64,000 nt of DNA, from NCBI RefSeq assembly GCF_016900095.1, contig NZ_JACJJP010000002.1:124001-188000 (forward strand). The letters are read 5' to 3'. The DNA comes from Gemmiger formicilis (lineage in GTDB: Bacteria > Bacillota > Clostridia > Oscillospirales > Ruminococcaceae). Shown in pieces: positions 5,353 to 14,534 of the stretch. The translations under genes were made by a program, and so were the position numbers. The notes under the pieces are model-generated. The model had not been told where the DNA came from and ran no database searches. It worked only from the letters and a program-made list of their open reading frames with translations. The stretch's first letter is position 1. Each line of letters starts with the position of its first letter.

Positions 5353-7808
5353 TAACCGTGTTTTTTTCGCCACCCCAGCCCCAGCAGCAGGACCAGCCCT
5401 GCGACGGTGCACAGCCCCCCGGCGGCGGTGCCGGGCTGGGTGTAGGTCAGGGTCAGGGTGTGGGTCCCGGCGGGCGTCTGCACCCCCACCAGATACCCAG
5501 CGGCCTCCACCTTCACCGGATCCCCGTCCAGGGTGGCCCGCCAGTTTTCGTCGTAGGGCAGGGTCAGCACCGCCAGGCCGTCGGTTTCCTTGTCGGTCTG
5601 CAGGGTGACGGCCCCGTCCCGCCAGCCGGTCACGGTGGGGGCGGCGCGCAGGGCGTCGCAGGCGGTTTGCAGAGCCTGCTCATCCAGCACTCCGAAGAGG
5701 GCGGAATCCACCTGTTCCCCCAGGGCAATCTCCACCGTCTGCCCCGCCGTCACCCGGCCCAGGTCGATGACTGCCCCGGAAGACCGTTCCAGGCTGAGCA
5801 CCGTGCCTGCGTCATTGCCGTCCACCGTCAGGGGCACGTCCGCCCCCGTGCCGGTAAAGACGGCGTAGAGAATGCCGTCATGTTGGGCTGTAAAGGTGTA
5901 GGCGTCGCCCGCGCCCGCCTCCTGCCGGGTGAACAGGGGCGTGTCCTGTCCCAGCAGGGCGGAATAGAGGGTCTCGGCGGCGGTGAAGGGGTCCACCTCC
6001 TCCGCCAGCACAAAATCCCCGGCGCTGCCCGGACTCCACAGGGCCCGGGGCAGGGCGTTTTCGTTCTCGTACACCTGCCAGGGGGTGTCCAGGTCGGTGG
6101 CGGTAAAGTGGGTGGGCACCCGGCCGCCGTCCCGGTCCAGAAAATACCCGATGGAGAGCAAGCTGTCCGCCGCGGCGGTGCTGCCCCCCAGATACCCGTA
6201 GCTGGCCCCGTAGCTGCGGTAGCCCAGGGCCATGAGCAGCAGGGTGCCGGTGCCGTCCTGCACGCTGCTGAAATGGGTCAGCCCCTCAAACCCCAGCAGC
6301 ATGGGGTCGTTGAGGGTGCGGAAAAAGGTTTTCTCTACCCGCAGATTGTCGGGATTGCGGTCTTCCACCGCCTGCACCGTGGCCCGCCCGTCGGACACAT
6401 AGGTCCGGTAGTCGGCTACAGAGTAGACTTCAAACTGCCGCAGGGCCCACACGGCGTTGAGGGACAGTTCCCCCGCCGTCAGCACCGCCAGGGCACAGGC
6501 GCACAGCTGGCGCCGCCGTCCCGCGCTGCGGCCCCACAGCCAGGCCAGCACCAGGGCCGCCCCCAGCAGCAGGCAGGCCAGAGCCCAGCGCCGCCGGCCG
6601 TAGGTTTCCGACCGGGTGAGGAACACCGCCGCCGCCAGCACCAGGGCCAGCCCGCCCGCAGTGAACACCCGGCGGCGTGTGAGCGGGGCAACCAGCGCCC
6701 CCGCCCCCAGGCTCAGCAGCCAGAAAACCAGCAGGAAGCTTTCCCGGTAGGGGAACCAGTTGGGGGCGGCAAAGCCGTGCCAGAGAAGGTCCAGCGGCCG
6801 CCACCACAGGCTGAGCACCAGCAGGGCGGTGAGCAGGGCACAAGCCGTCTTCTCCCGCTTGGGCCGGGGGCTCACGGCGTAAAGCAGCGCCCCCGCCAGC
6901 CCCAGCATGCCGCAGTACACCGGGGGCAGGCCGGTCTGCACGTCCGCCCACACAAAGTTGCCGGTAAAGAATTTCTGGATCAGGTCGGGCAGGGCGAACT
7001 GCACCCCCCAGCCCCCGTCCAGGCCGGTGTTTTTCACCGTCAGGATCTGGGCCACGGCGGGGACCAGCACCACCCCGGCCAGGGCGGCCCCGGCCACCCC
7101 GTACAGGGCGAACCGGCCGAAGCGTTTCAGCCTTTGTCCCGCCAGGGGACGGACGGCCAGCTGCACCAGAATATACAATACGGAGAATATGCAAAGCATA
7201 TACCCCATGTAGAAATTGGTGAAGATGGCGGCGGCCAGGGCCAGGGGAAAGCGCAGACCCCGCCGTCCCGCCGCCAGGTCATCCAGCCCGGCGGCCACCA
7301 GCGGCAAAAGAAGTACCGAATCCAGCCAGAGGACGTTCTGGGCGTAGGCCACCGAATAGCCCATCAGGCCGTAGCACCAGCCCAGAGGCACAAAGAGGGC
7401 ACAGCGGCCCCAGTGCCGGTCCAGATACCACACAAACACCACGCTGGCCAGCAGAATTTTCAGCGCCCAGACCACACAGCACAGCCAGCCGTAGGTTTCG
7501 GGGGCAAAAAAAAGGTACAGCCAGGCGAAGGGGCTGGCAAAGTAGTAGGCAAACAGGGCAAAGCTGCCGTTCCCCAGCCCCATATCCCCGGCGTAGGTCA
7601 GGCTGCCGGTGCCGCTGCGGGCGGCATCATAAAAATGGGCGTAAAAGGGGATGTACTGGCTGTTCAGGTCCCCGGTCATCACCGAGTTGGGCCCGAAAGG
7701 CCAGTACCCGCACAGGGCGTACACCACCCCCAGAATCACCGCCATGCCCGCCGCCGTCAGCAGGCAGAGCAAAGCGCGGTGGTTCGGTTTTCGGGTCAGA
7801 TGTGCCAT
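5352..7808 (-). CDS. YfhO family polytopic membrane protein
   Basis: This 818-residue membrane protein of the YfhO family has about 12-14 hydrophobic segments in its first 460 residues and a large extracytoplasmic C-terminal part, closing with a TM helix (GTAAGGLCTVAGLVLLLGLG) and WRKKHG. N-terminal hallmarks are GYWPFGPNSVMTGDLNSQYIPFY and GDMGLGNGSFALFAYY. YfhO proteins are GT-C-like; in Bacillus and Listeria the family takes sugars from a lipid carrier to decorate teichoic acids, usually working with a CsbB/GtcA-type enzyme. The frame opens at 7823, but GGAGAGA lies 7 bases before ATG 7808, which is preferred. It is the last of five minus-strand membrane genes that overlap or nearly touch, so a joint envelope glycosylation role is likely but unproven. 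Confidence 0.85.
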   Translation of the reverse strand: MAHLTRKPNHRALLCLLTAAGMAVILGVVYALCGYWPFGPNSVMTGDLNSQYIPFYAHFYDAARSGTGSLTYAGDMGLGNGSFALFAYYFASPFAWLYLFFAPETYGWLCCVVWALKILLASVVFVWYLDRHWGRCALFVPLGWCYGLMGYSVAYAQNVLWLDSVLLLPLVAAGLDDLAAGRRGLRFPLALAAAIFTNFYMGYMLCIFSVLYILVQLAVRPLAGQRLKRFGRFALYGVAGAALAGVVLVPAVAQILTVKNTGLDGGWGVQFALPDLIQKFFTGNFVWADVQTGLPPVYCGMLGLAGALLYAVSPRPKREKTACALLTALLVLSLWWRPLDLLWHGFAAPNWFPYRESFLLVFWLLSLGAGALVAPLTRRRVFTAGGLALVLAAAVFLTRSETYGRRRWALACLLLGAALVLAWLWGRSAGRRRQLCACALAVLTAGELSLNAVWALRQFEVYSVADYRTYVSDGRATVQAVEDRNPDNLRVEKTFFRTLNDPMLLGFEGLTHFSSVQDGTGTLLLMALGYRSYGASYGYLGGSTAAADSLLSIGYFLDRDGGRVPTHFTATDLDTPWQVYENENALPRALWSPGSAGDFVLAEEVDPFTAAETLYSALLGQDTPLFTRQEAGAGDAYTFTAQHDGILYAVFTGTGADVPLTVDGNDAGTVLSLERSSGAVIDLGRVTAGQTVEIALGEQVDSALFGVLDEQALQTACDALRAAPTVTGWRDGAVTLQTDKETDGLAVLTLPYDENWRATLDGDPVKVEAAGYLVGVQTPAGTHTLTLTYTQPGTAAGGLCTVAGLVLLLGLGWRKKHG

Positions 7809-7835
7809 GGTGTGTCTCTCCATCCAGCAAAAAAT

Positions 7836-8438
7836 TCAGCGGCGCAGCCGCCCGGCCCAGTATGCCAGCAGGTCCCACAGGGCCGCCAGAACGCCGGGCA
7901 GCACCGCCAGGGCCAGGCCCTGCTCGCCCAAGGGCAGGAAGTACCGCCACAGGGGCAAAGGCGCGTTGAGGGTCAGGGCGGCGTCGGCATCCCCCAGCAC
8001 CACCCCTTCGCCCCCGGCGGGGTCGATGCGCACATCGGCACACCCCTGGGGAAAGACCAGGGTCACCTGTCCTTCGCCGGAGCCATAGGCCCACACCCGG
8101 CGGCGCAGGCTGGCGTCCTGCCCGGCCTTGCCGTAATACCCCTCAAAGCCGGAAGCCGGGGCGTCAGTGGCAAAGGTCACGGAGCGCACCTCCTGGCCGG
8201 GGTCCAGCTGCAGCTGGGGGTCGCCCCCGGCGGTGACCCAGCGGCCGTCCCCGTCCTGCACCACGTCCTGCATGGAAAGGTCGGACAGGGCCAGGGTCTC
8301 GGTGTGCAGCCGCCCGGTGGCAAAGCCCAGGGCGTCCCACCCGGCACAGCCCAGGGCGTACAGCGCCCACAGCACCAGGGCCAGGGCGTACATGGTGATC
8401 ATCTTGTGGCGGTTCAGCCGGGAAAGTTTCTGTTTCAT
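7836..8438 (-). CDS. Two-TM membrane protein, partner of GT-C-like protein (copy 1)
   Basis: This 200-residue protein has a basic N-terminus, one TM helix at about 14-36 (MYALALVLWALYALGCAGW), an extracytoplasmic region of about 120 residues rich in beta-strand patterns, and a second TM helix near 172-192 (GLALAVLPGVLAALWDLLAYW). I do not recognise a named family. It has the same length, topology and position as the protein at 10425-11036, each encoded directly downstream of a large GT-C-like gene with a 4-base ATGA overlap, which suggests that the two genes duplicated together. It may be a periplasmic accessory or sensor domain of the large partner. No catalytic motif is evident. Confidence 0.75.
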   Translation of the reverse strand: MKQKLSRLNRHKMITMYALALVLWALYALGCAGWDALGFATGRLHTETLALSDLSMQDVVQDGDGRWVTAGGDPQLQLDPGQEVRSVTFATDAPASGFEGYYGKAGQDASLRRRVWAYGSGEGQVTLVFPQGCADVRIDPAGGEGVVLGDADAALTLNAPLPLWRYFLPLGEQGLALAVLPGVLAALWDLLAYWAGRLRR

Positions 8439-10399
8439 GCCGCCCCTCCCACATTGCAGACAAAATCAAACCGGTCGGTGCCGGCGTTGTATTCATACAC
8501 CGCCGAACCCGCCTCGCAGCCCGCCAGCCCGTCGCTGAACAGGCTTGCGTAGCCCTCGGCAAAGAGGTCGTCGGACTGTTCGATGAAGAGATAGCTGCAT
8601 CCGCTGTCCAGGATGCAGTCGTGGAGTTCGTCGGCGGTGTAGGGGTGGTAGTAGAGGGTATCCTCCGCCAGGGCTCCCGGCAGGGCAAAGGTGCCGCCGC
8701 CGCCCATGTTGGTGGTGCCGCTGTAATCCAGGTACCAGGGGTACAGCTCATAGGTGTACAGGAACCACCGGCTGCCGTCGTCCCCCTGGCTCACAAAAAA
8801 GATGTGGGCATCTTCCGGCACCACGGCCTGCACCTCTTCGGCCACGGCGCGGGTCTGGCGGCGTTCGGCGTAGGCGCTGTCCCCGCAGCCGAAGACGGTG
8901 AGGGTGAAGGGAACCCGCAGCCACACCAGCCCGGCCAGGCCCAGCACAAAGACGGCAAAGCCGGTCTGCAGCAGCCCGGCGGGGCGTTCTTCCTCCATAG
9001 CCCGGAGCACCAGCGCCCCCGCGGCCAGCAGCCAGCCCAGCAGGTAGGGGTACATGTACCGCTCAAAGCCCACCAGACCGTCGGACACCTCGTCCCGGAA
9101 GACGTACACGTAGGTCAGCCCGATGAAGAAGAAGTAGGCCGCAAAGCCCCCCAGCCCCAGAACGGTGAACACCCCGGCCTGGCGGCGCAAAGGCTTTTCC
9201 CGGGTGAAGAGGGCGGCGGCCAGGGCCAGAACCACCGTAAGGGCCACCACCACCCCGAAAGGCCCGACCATGGTGGTGGTGGAGGTAAACAGGTTTTGCA
9301 CCATTCCGCCCATAATCGTGGAAAACTTTTCGGTCCGGCCGATGCCCACCAGCTCCTTGCAGCCGGTGATGACCATTTCCGCCATGCCCATCTGCTGGGT
9401 GCCGCCCACGTTGGAGGTGTCGGCGGTGCTGGCGGCGGACAGGTACATCTGCCAGGACAAAAAGGACACTCCGCAGGCCACAAACAGCCCCGCGGCCTTG
9501 GCCAGGGTCCTGCCCAGCAGGGGGGCGGGGGCTTTTTCCGCCAAAGCGGAGACCACCGCGTCCACGGCAATAATGCCCGCCGCCACCAGGGCCATGGCAA
9601 AGCCGGTGTCCTTTTCCAGGCAGAGGGTGGCCAGGGCCAGGGCGGTGGGCCACAGGGCCCGGCGCTTGTTGCTGTAATACACCGCCATGGCGCCGCCGAA
9701 GGTCAGGCCCAGGGGGATATCCGACAGGCTGGAGGCGTAGAGGTCGGTGGTGCGGGTGACGTTGCCGTACAGGGTGATGAGGAAGGGCAGCAAAAACCCG
9801 AAGCCCAGGGCCGGCACCGCCCGCCGCCAGGCGCCCTTGGGCACCCCCGCCGTCAGCACGGCAAACAGGGAGAGCAGCAGGATGTCATACCCGGCCAGCA
9901 CCCGCCATTCGGCGTAGGGGCCGAAGAACTGGAAGAAATACCCCAGCACGATGAGGGCGGGCCGATGGGTGCCCACCCAGGCCCAGCCGATCTCGGCGTT
10001 GACATACAGATCCCCCGAGGTCTTGACGATCTTGGCGGCGGTGCCCCAGAAGGAGAACTCGTCCCAGGTGGAGAACATGGGCTGCCGCCAGGCAAAAAAG
10101 GCCAGCAGCGCCGCCGCCAGCACCCAGAAGGCGGTGAAGCCGGGCACGTTCAGGGCCGACAGGGGATTTTTGCGGCCCACGGGGGCAAAGGAAAGCCCCC
10201 AGGCCGCCGCCGCCAGCCCGAAATACACCCACCCGGCGGGCACCAGCACCCCCAGCATGCCCGCCGCGGCAAACCACAGCATGGTGCCGCACAAAGCCAC
10301 GAAGGGGGCCGAGGGGGCGGGCAGGGCGGTGCGCCGGGCCAGCAGCAGGGCAAACCCTGCCAGCGCCGCCAGCGAAACCAGACTCAAGATCAATTCCAT
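8435..10399 (-). CDS. Polytopic GT-C-like membrane protein (copy 1)
   Basis: This 654-residue protein has about 12 TM helices and a C-terminal soluble part of roughly 150 residues. The first large outer loop carries STWDEFSFWGTAAKI (near 118-132), where the paired acidic residues are placed as in GT-C glycosyltransferases of the ArnT/PMT type that use polyprenyl-phosphate sugars. The C-terminal part has FFVSQGDDGSRWFLYTYEL, whose equivalent recurs in the paralogue at 11033-13039. The frame opens at 10435, but AGGGAGAG lies before ATG 10399. It overlaps its small partner downstream by 4 bases and begins 25 bases after the previous gene's stop. Specificity is unknown; a role in wall or teichoic acid glycosylation next to YfhO is inferred. 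Confidence 0.78.
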   Translation of the reverse strand: MELILSLVSLAALAGFALLLARRTALPAPSAPFVALCGTMLWFAAAGMLGVLVPAGWVYFGLAAAAWGLSFAPVGRKNPLSALNVPGFTAFWVLAAALLAFFAWRQPMFSTWDEFSFWGTAAKIVKTSGDLYVNAEIGWAWVGTHRPALIVLGYFFQFFGPYAEWRVLAGYDILLLSLFAVLTAGVPKGAWRRAVPALGFGFLLPFLITLYGNVTRTTDLYASSLSDIPLGLTFGGAMAVYYSNKRRALWPTALALATLCLEKDTGFAMALVAAGIIAVDAVVSALAEKAPAPLLGRTLAKAAGLFVACGVSFLSWQMYLSAASTADTSNVGGTQQMGMAEMVITGCKELVGIGRTEKFSTIMGGMVQNLFTSTTTMVGPFGVVVALTVVLALAAALFTREKPLRRQAGVFTVLGLGGFAAYFFFIGLTYVYVFRDEVSDGLVGFERYMYPYLLGWLLAAGALVLRAMEEERPAGLLQTGFAVFVLGLAGLVWLRVPFTLTVFGCGDSAYAERRQTRAVAEEVQAVVPEDAHIFFVSQGDDGSRWFLYTYELYPWYLDYSGTTNMGGGGTFALPGALAEDTLYYHPYTADELHDCILDSGCSYLFIEQSDDLFAEGYASLFSDGLAGCEAGSAVYEYNAGTDRFDFVCNVGGAA

Positions 10400-10424
10400 A
10401 CAAAAACTCTCCCTGTGTGGGTGT

Positions 10425-11036
10425 TCAGCGGGCATCCTCCCGCTTCAGGGTCAGGGCACAGCCCGCCAGCCCAGGCAGCACCGCCAGCCAGAACAGCTGC
10501 CAGCCCCCCGGGATGAAATAGGTGTACCAGGCCGGGCGCTCGTTGAGCACCAGCGCCGTCACCTGTACCTGCACCCCGGCGGTGTCCGCCAGGTCCAGGC
10601 GCAGGTTCTGCCCTGCCACCCGGGGCAGGGTGTAGGTCCAGCTTGTGCCGTCCGGGTCCACCGCGGGCCACACCCGCAGCCGGGGGGTGTAGCCCATGCC
10701 CGGCAGATGATAGTATAAATCCTTCTCGCCCCCGTCGCCGGAGTACACGGCCACCAGCCGCAGCCGCCGCACCAGGGTGCCGGGGGTCAGCAGCAGCTGG
10801 GCGTCCCCGGTGGTGCTCACCAGCACCCCGGGTTCGGTTTCTTCCATGTTCACCAGGGTGTACTGGTCGGTGTCGGCCAGGGTCACGGTTTTTTGCTCGT
10901 AGACACCCAGGGCGTAGAGTACTCCGTCCAGTGCGAAGTTGCCCGCCATGGACAGGAACAGCAGCACCACCCCCAGCAGGTACAGCGCCCGGAAGGGACG
11001 GCGGCGGGCGGCGGAAATCAGCTCTTTTGCCTTCAT
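10425..11036 (-). CDS. Two-TM membrane protein, partner of GT-C-like protein (copy 2)
   Basis: This 203-residue protein has the same plan as the one at 7836-8438: basic start (MKAKELISAARRRPFRALYL), TM helix at about 17-40, outer domain of about 125 residues, second TM helix near 174-195 (GWQLFWLAVLPGLAGCALTL) and a charged tail. It overlaps the upstream large gene by 4 bases (ATGA). Sequence similarity to copy 1 is low overall but positionally consistent (GD.QL.L.PG.. in both outer domains). No named family recognised. Confidence 0.75.
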   Translation of the reverse strand: MKAKELISAARRRPFRALYLLGVVLLFLSMAGNFALDGVLYALGVYEQKTVTLADTDQYTLVNMEETEPGVLVSTTGDAQLLLTPGTLVRRLRLVAVYSGDGGEKDLYYHLPGMGYTPRLRVWPAVDPDGTSWTYTLPRVAGQNLRLDLADTAGVQVQVTALVLNERPAWYTYFIPGGWQLFWLAVLPGLAGCALTLKREDAR

Positions 11037-13039
11037 GCGCCCGCCTCCTTTTCCAGCGCCCCGGCGGGCACAAAGCCCCCGTCGGTGACCTCATACAGCG
11101 TCGGGCACTCTTCGGCGGCGGCCAGGCCGTCGGTGAACAGGCTTTGGTAGCTGGCCACAAAGGTTTCGTCCACCCGGGCCACCACCAGCCACTGTACATC
11201 TTCCTTTTGCAGCATGGCGGCAAATTCCGCCGCCGTGTAGGGGGCGAAATAGGGGTCATCGGCCCCGTCAGTCAGGGCGGGGTCGCCGTAGGTGGCGCCT
11301 CCCTCCCCGTACACCAGGTCCAGAGGCCGCATCGTCTGATTATACAGGAACCAGTAAAACCCCTCGTCCCCCTGGCGGATGAGGAACACCCGCTCCCCCG
11401 GGGCGATGGAAGCCGCGGCGGCCTGGGCCACGGCGCGCTCGGCGCGCACGGCGGCGTATTCTCCCCGGCGCACCCCCAGCAGGGTGAACTGGGGTTCCGC
11501 CTGCACCCCGAAGACGCAGGCAAACACCGCCCCGGTGGCCAGGGCCGCCGCCCGGCCCCACAGGGCCTTGGGGGCGGCGTCGCAGGCCAGGGCCAGCACC
11601 GCCAGGGCAATGAGCAGCCAGCCCCCGTAGTAGGACCCGAAGTACCGGGCGTAGCTGGCGGGGGCTTCGGGGGTGGAATCCTTCAGCAAAAAGGCATAGC
11701 TCAGCCAGAGCATGAGCCAGTATCCCAGAAAACACACACCGCTGCCCGCCCCCAGCACCAGGGTGCGCACACGGGCCCGGGCGTTCGGCCCCAGCAGCAA
11801 GGCCAGCACAAACAGCACCCCCACCAGGGCGGTCACCGCCAGGCCGGTGCCCAGCATGGAGACGTTGCGGGTGCAGAAGGCGGATTGCAGGGCGGTGCCG
11901 TAGTCCGCAAAAAGGGTGCGGCGGGCCTCGAAGTAGTCGGTCACCGGCAGGCCCAGCAGCAGCTTGACGCCGTTGACGGCCACCTCCGGCAGGGATGCCC
12001 CCGCCGTGTCCCCCATGCCGCCGGAAGCGGCGTTGCGCTGCACCAGCACCGCGATGTGGCGGCTCCAGGCCATGTACTGCACCAGGGGGGCCGCCAGACA
12101 GACCAGGGCAAAGCCCGCCCGGGCCGCCAGGGCTTTGATGCCGCGGCGGGAACCGGGCGCGGGGAAAAAGAGGCAGTCCAGGGCGATGAGCCCGGCGGCG
12201 GCCAGGGCCAGCACCAGGGTGTTGCTCTTGACGTTGGCGGCCAGCAGGAGTACCGGCAGCACCATAACCCGGGCGGGCAGGGGGCCGCGGCGCACCGCAA
12301 GCCAGAAGGCCACCGCCCCGCCGAAGAGCATCCCGGCGGGCATGTCCCCCAGAAATTCCAGCCAGGCGGTGCTGAGCAGGGCGGTGTGCCCCGCCACCGA
12401 AAGCAGGGTGGGCACCAGAGCCGCGCCCAGCAGTACCGGCAGGGCCACCCGGGCCTTTCGGGCGCAGCCGCCCACGGCGGCAGCCGCGGCCAGCATGGCC
12501 AGGTCCGCCGCGTAGATGGCCCGCCAGGGGGCGAAGGCGCCGTAGAACTGGAAAAAGTAGCTGAGCAGGGGCAGGGCGGGCAGCTCGGTCATCTGCCAGG
12601 GAAGCCCGGCGTCGCACAGGGTGTACAACCGGTCGTTGTCGGCCATGAGCTTGGCGGCGGTGCCCCAGAAGGAGTATTCGTCAAAGTTGAGAAAGTCCGG
12701 CTGCAGCCGGGCAAAGTACACCGCCAGCACCACCGCCAGCGCCCAGAACACCCGGGCGGCGGGGTGGCCCAGGGCCTCCCGGACCGGGTCGGGGCGGCGG
12801 GCACGCCGGGCCAGGGCGCCTTCCGCGAAAAGGCCTCCCACCCCGCCCAGCAGCAGGACCAGGGCCGCCAGGGGCAGCACCCCCAGCAGTCCCCCCGCCA
12901 GCAGCACAAGGGCCACCAGGGACAACGCCCCCAGCGGGGCGGCGGCAGGCCCCATGCCGGTGCGGCGCACCAGAAGGGTGCTGAGCCCGAACAGGGCCAG
13001 CAGCATGAGCAGCAGCCCCGACAGTGAAGCCCAGGCCAT
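11033..13039 (-). CDS. Polytopic GT-C-like membrane protein (copy 2)
   Basis: This 668-residue paralogue of the 8435-10399 product has about 12 TM helices, FLNFDEYSFWGTAAKLMADN in the first outer loop (compare TWDEFSFWGTAAK) and FLIRQGDEGFYWFLYNQTM near the C-terminus (compare SQGDDGSRWFLY). The shared acidic pair and WGTAAK block are the best evidence that both act as GT-C-type transferases. The frame opens at 13129, but the hydrophobic start MAWASLSGLLLML at 13039, preceded by AAAGGGGG, is more likely. It is the first gene of the cluster. C-terminal residues 560-668 contain a soluble domain that also recurs in copy 1 (YTAAEFAAML / YTADELHDCI). Substrate unknown. Confidence 0.78.
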   Translation of the reverse strand: MAWASLSGLLLMLLALFGLSTLLVRRTGMGPAAAPLGALSLVALVLLAGGLLGVLPLAALVLLLGGVGGLFAEGALARRARRPDPVREALGHPAARVFWALAVVLAVYFARLQPDFLNFDEYSFWGTAAKLMADNDRLYTLCDAGLPWQMTELPALPLLSYFFQFYGAFAPWRAIYAADLAMLAAAAAVGGCARKARVALPVLLGAALVPTLLSVAGHTALLSTAWLEFLGDMPAGMLFGGAVAFWLAVRRGPLPARVMVLPVLLLAANVKSNTLVLALAAAGLIALDCLFFPAPGSRRGIKALAARAGFALVCLAAPLVQYMAWSRHIAVLVQRNAASGGMGDTAGASLPEVAVNGVKLLLGLPVTDYFEARRTLFADYGTALQSAFCTRNVSMLGTGLAVTALVGVLFVLALLLGPNARARVRTLVLGAGSGVCFLGYWLMLWLSYAFLLKDSTPEAPASYARYFGSYYGGWLLIALAVLALACDAAPKALWGRAAALATGAVFACVFGVQAEPQFTLLGVRRGEYAAVRAERAVAQAAAASIAPGERVFLIRQGDEGFYWFLYNQTMRPLDLVYGEGGATYGDPALTDGADDPYFAPYTAAEFAAMLQKEDVQWLVVARVDETFVASYQSLFTDGLAAAEECPTLYEVTDGGFVPAGALEKEAGA

Positions 13040-13209
13040 GGGCGGGCCCCCTTTCTGTGTGGAATTTTGGAAAACGAAAACGCCCCGGCCCGCGGCCCGG
13101 CGGGACCGGGGGTGGGCGGGGCGATGCAAATTTACTCGAAATCAGTATACCCCATTCGGGGGCCGATTTCAACCGCGGCCCTATTATAAAAGGAAAGCCC
13201 CGGCAAAGA

Positions 13210-13243
13210 AAAAGGCCGCGGCCCGGGTGGGGTCGCGGTCCTG
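13210..13243 (-). terminator. Likely terminator after glutaredoxin-like gene
   Basis: On the minus strand a GC hairpin (GGACCGCG ... CGCGGCC) is followed by TTTTTC. It lies about 13-45 bases after the stop at 13256. Confidence 0.5.
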
Positions 13244-13255
13244 ACAGGGCCGGGG

Positions 13256-13573
13256 TTACCGGCAGCCGTTGATGTCGCAGCTGCGATGTTCGGCAATCTC
13301 CTCTTCCCGCACCGGGGGCTGGCCCAGCCAGGCCAGGGCGGTGTCCAGGTCAAAGGTTTTCTCGCCGTCCTCCCGCACAAACAGGGGGATGCCGATGCCG
13401 CCGCGCTCCCGCACCGGGGCAAAGATGGGGTCATGGTCCCGCAGGGCCAGAAATTCCTTCAGATTGGCGGTGCTTTCGGTGATGTCCACGTACTCCGCCG
13501 CAAAGCCCCGGGATTCCTGCAGGGCTTTGTAGTTGCGGCAGTCGATGCAGATGGGCGCTCCGTATACTTTCAT
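13256..13573 (-). CDS. Glutaredoxin-like protein with CxxC motif
   Basis: This 105-residue thioredoxin-fold protein begins MKVYGAPICIDCRNYKALQ. The CIDC motif at residues 9-12 sits directly after the first strand as in glutaredoxins, and GIGIPLFVREDGEKTFD gives the cis-proline loop (IP) that positions substrates. The tail contains HRSCDINGC with two more cysteines. Such small clostridial proteins are annotated as glutaredoxin-related; they may reduce disulphides or deliver reducing equivalents, but the partner is unknown. AAAGGAG precedes ATG 13573. TACAAT near 13611 on the minus strand is a probable -10 element. It stands alone between two transcription units. Confidence 0.8.
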   Translation of the reverse strand: MKVYGAPICIDCRNYKALQESRGFAAEYVDITESTANLKEFLALRDHDPIFAPVRERGGIGIPLFVREDGEKTFDLDTALAWLGQPPVREEEIAEHRSCDINGCR

Positions 13574-13646
13574 AGGTCATAGGCTCCTTTCGCCGTGGTT
13601 CGCCCCTATTGTACCCGGATGGAAGGCCGGGCGCAAGGGGGCGTGC

Positions 13647-13675
13647 AAAAAAGCCCCGCTCACGGGGAGCGGGGC
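13647..13675 (-). terminator. Terminator after sugar isomerase gene
   Basis: GCCCCGCTC (13653-13661) and GAGCGGGGC (13667-13675) form a 9-bp stem. On the minus strand it is followed by six T residues. Confidence 0.85.
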
Positions 13676-13682
13676 GCAAAAT

Positions 13683-14534
13683 TCAGGCTTCTTCCAGCCG
13701 GGCGGCGAAGAATTCGCAGTCGGCGGCAAAATGGTCGGGGTCGGATTCCTCCAGCAGGCCGATGATCTCCGGCTTGGCGGCCTTCACGTTGGCCATCAGG
13801 GCGTCGTAGGCCACCAGACCGGTGCCGGGGCGCACGCATTTCTGCTGTCCGTTCTCGTCAAAGACGCAGTCCTTCAGGTGCAGCACCGAGATCCGGTCCC
13901 CGTACAGGTCGAAGGCCTTGTTGATCATGGCATTCTGTTCTTCGGCGCCGGTGGCCCAGGGGGCCACCAGGTTGGCGGCGTCCAGAATGACCTCCACCGC
14001 CGGGGAGGCGATGTCTTTCAGGAACCGGTCCATCATCTCGGGGCAGCACAGGGTGTGGCTGTACACGCTTTCCACCCCCACGGTGACCCCCAGACGCTCG
14101 GCGGCGTCCAAGATGGTGGAAAAGCTGTCCAGCAGGTTGCTGTAGCACTCGGCGCTGCGGGTGGCGTCGGTCACCGACATGTCCACGCTGTACCGGCCGG
14201 TCTCGGTGCCCACCATGTCGGCGCCGCAGTGCCGGGCGTAGCGCAGCCGCTCCACAAAGCGGGCCACCTCGGCGGCCCGGGCGTCGGGGTCGGGGTTCAC
14301 CGGGTTGATGTAGCAGCCCAGCACCGCCACATGCAGGTCCCGCCTGGCCAGTTCCCGGCCGATCTTGTGGGCAAACCCTGCCGAGTAATGCCCGGTGGTG
14401 AAATCGTAGTCGGAAAAGCTCTTCTCAAAGGCCAGCTGCAGATGCTGGAGCCCCTGGGCCTGCATGGCGTCCAGGGCTTCGGTCATGGGCGCGGGATGGT
14501 AGGCGTCGTGCGCCCGCATGCCAAATTGAATCAT
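13683..14534 (-). CDS. Sugar phosphate isomerase/epimerase family protein (TIM barrel)
   Basis: This 283-residue AP endonuclease 2-type TIM barrel matches the sugar isomerase/epimerase family (IolE/IolI, tagatose-3-epimerase type), which interconverts ketoses or inosose using a divalent metal. Likely metal ligands and their contexts are TVGVESVYSH (Glu), EVILDAANLV (Asp), RISVLHLKDCVFDE (His) and the terminal IIGLLEES (Glu). The N-terminus MIQFGMRAHD is complete. It overlaps the upstream ROK kinase gene by 4 bases, so an isomerised sugar and its phosphorylation are probably linked. The specific sugar cannot be read from sequence. Confidence 0.82.
   Translation of the reverse strand: MIQFGMRAHDAYHPAPMTEALDAMQAQGLQHLQLAFEKSFSDYDFTTGHYSAGFAHKIGRELARRDLHVAVLGCYINPVNPDPDARAAEVARFVERLRYARHCGADMVGTETGRYSVDMSVTDATRSAECYSNLLDSFSTILDAAERLGVTVGVESVYSHTLCCPEMMDRFLKDIASPAVEVILDAANLVAPWATGAEEQNAMINKAFDLYGDRISVLHLKDCVFDENGQQKCVRPGTGLVAYDALMANVKAAKPEIIGLLEESDPDHFAADCEFFAARLEEA

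Noticed and set aside
5301-8552. A 1083-residue open frame on the plus strand opposite yfhO and its neighbour
   Set aside because: It is Gln/Gly/His/Pro-rich, without family motifs, and is the antisense image of GC-rich membrane genes. The minus strand has clear TM proteins with ribosome binding sites.
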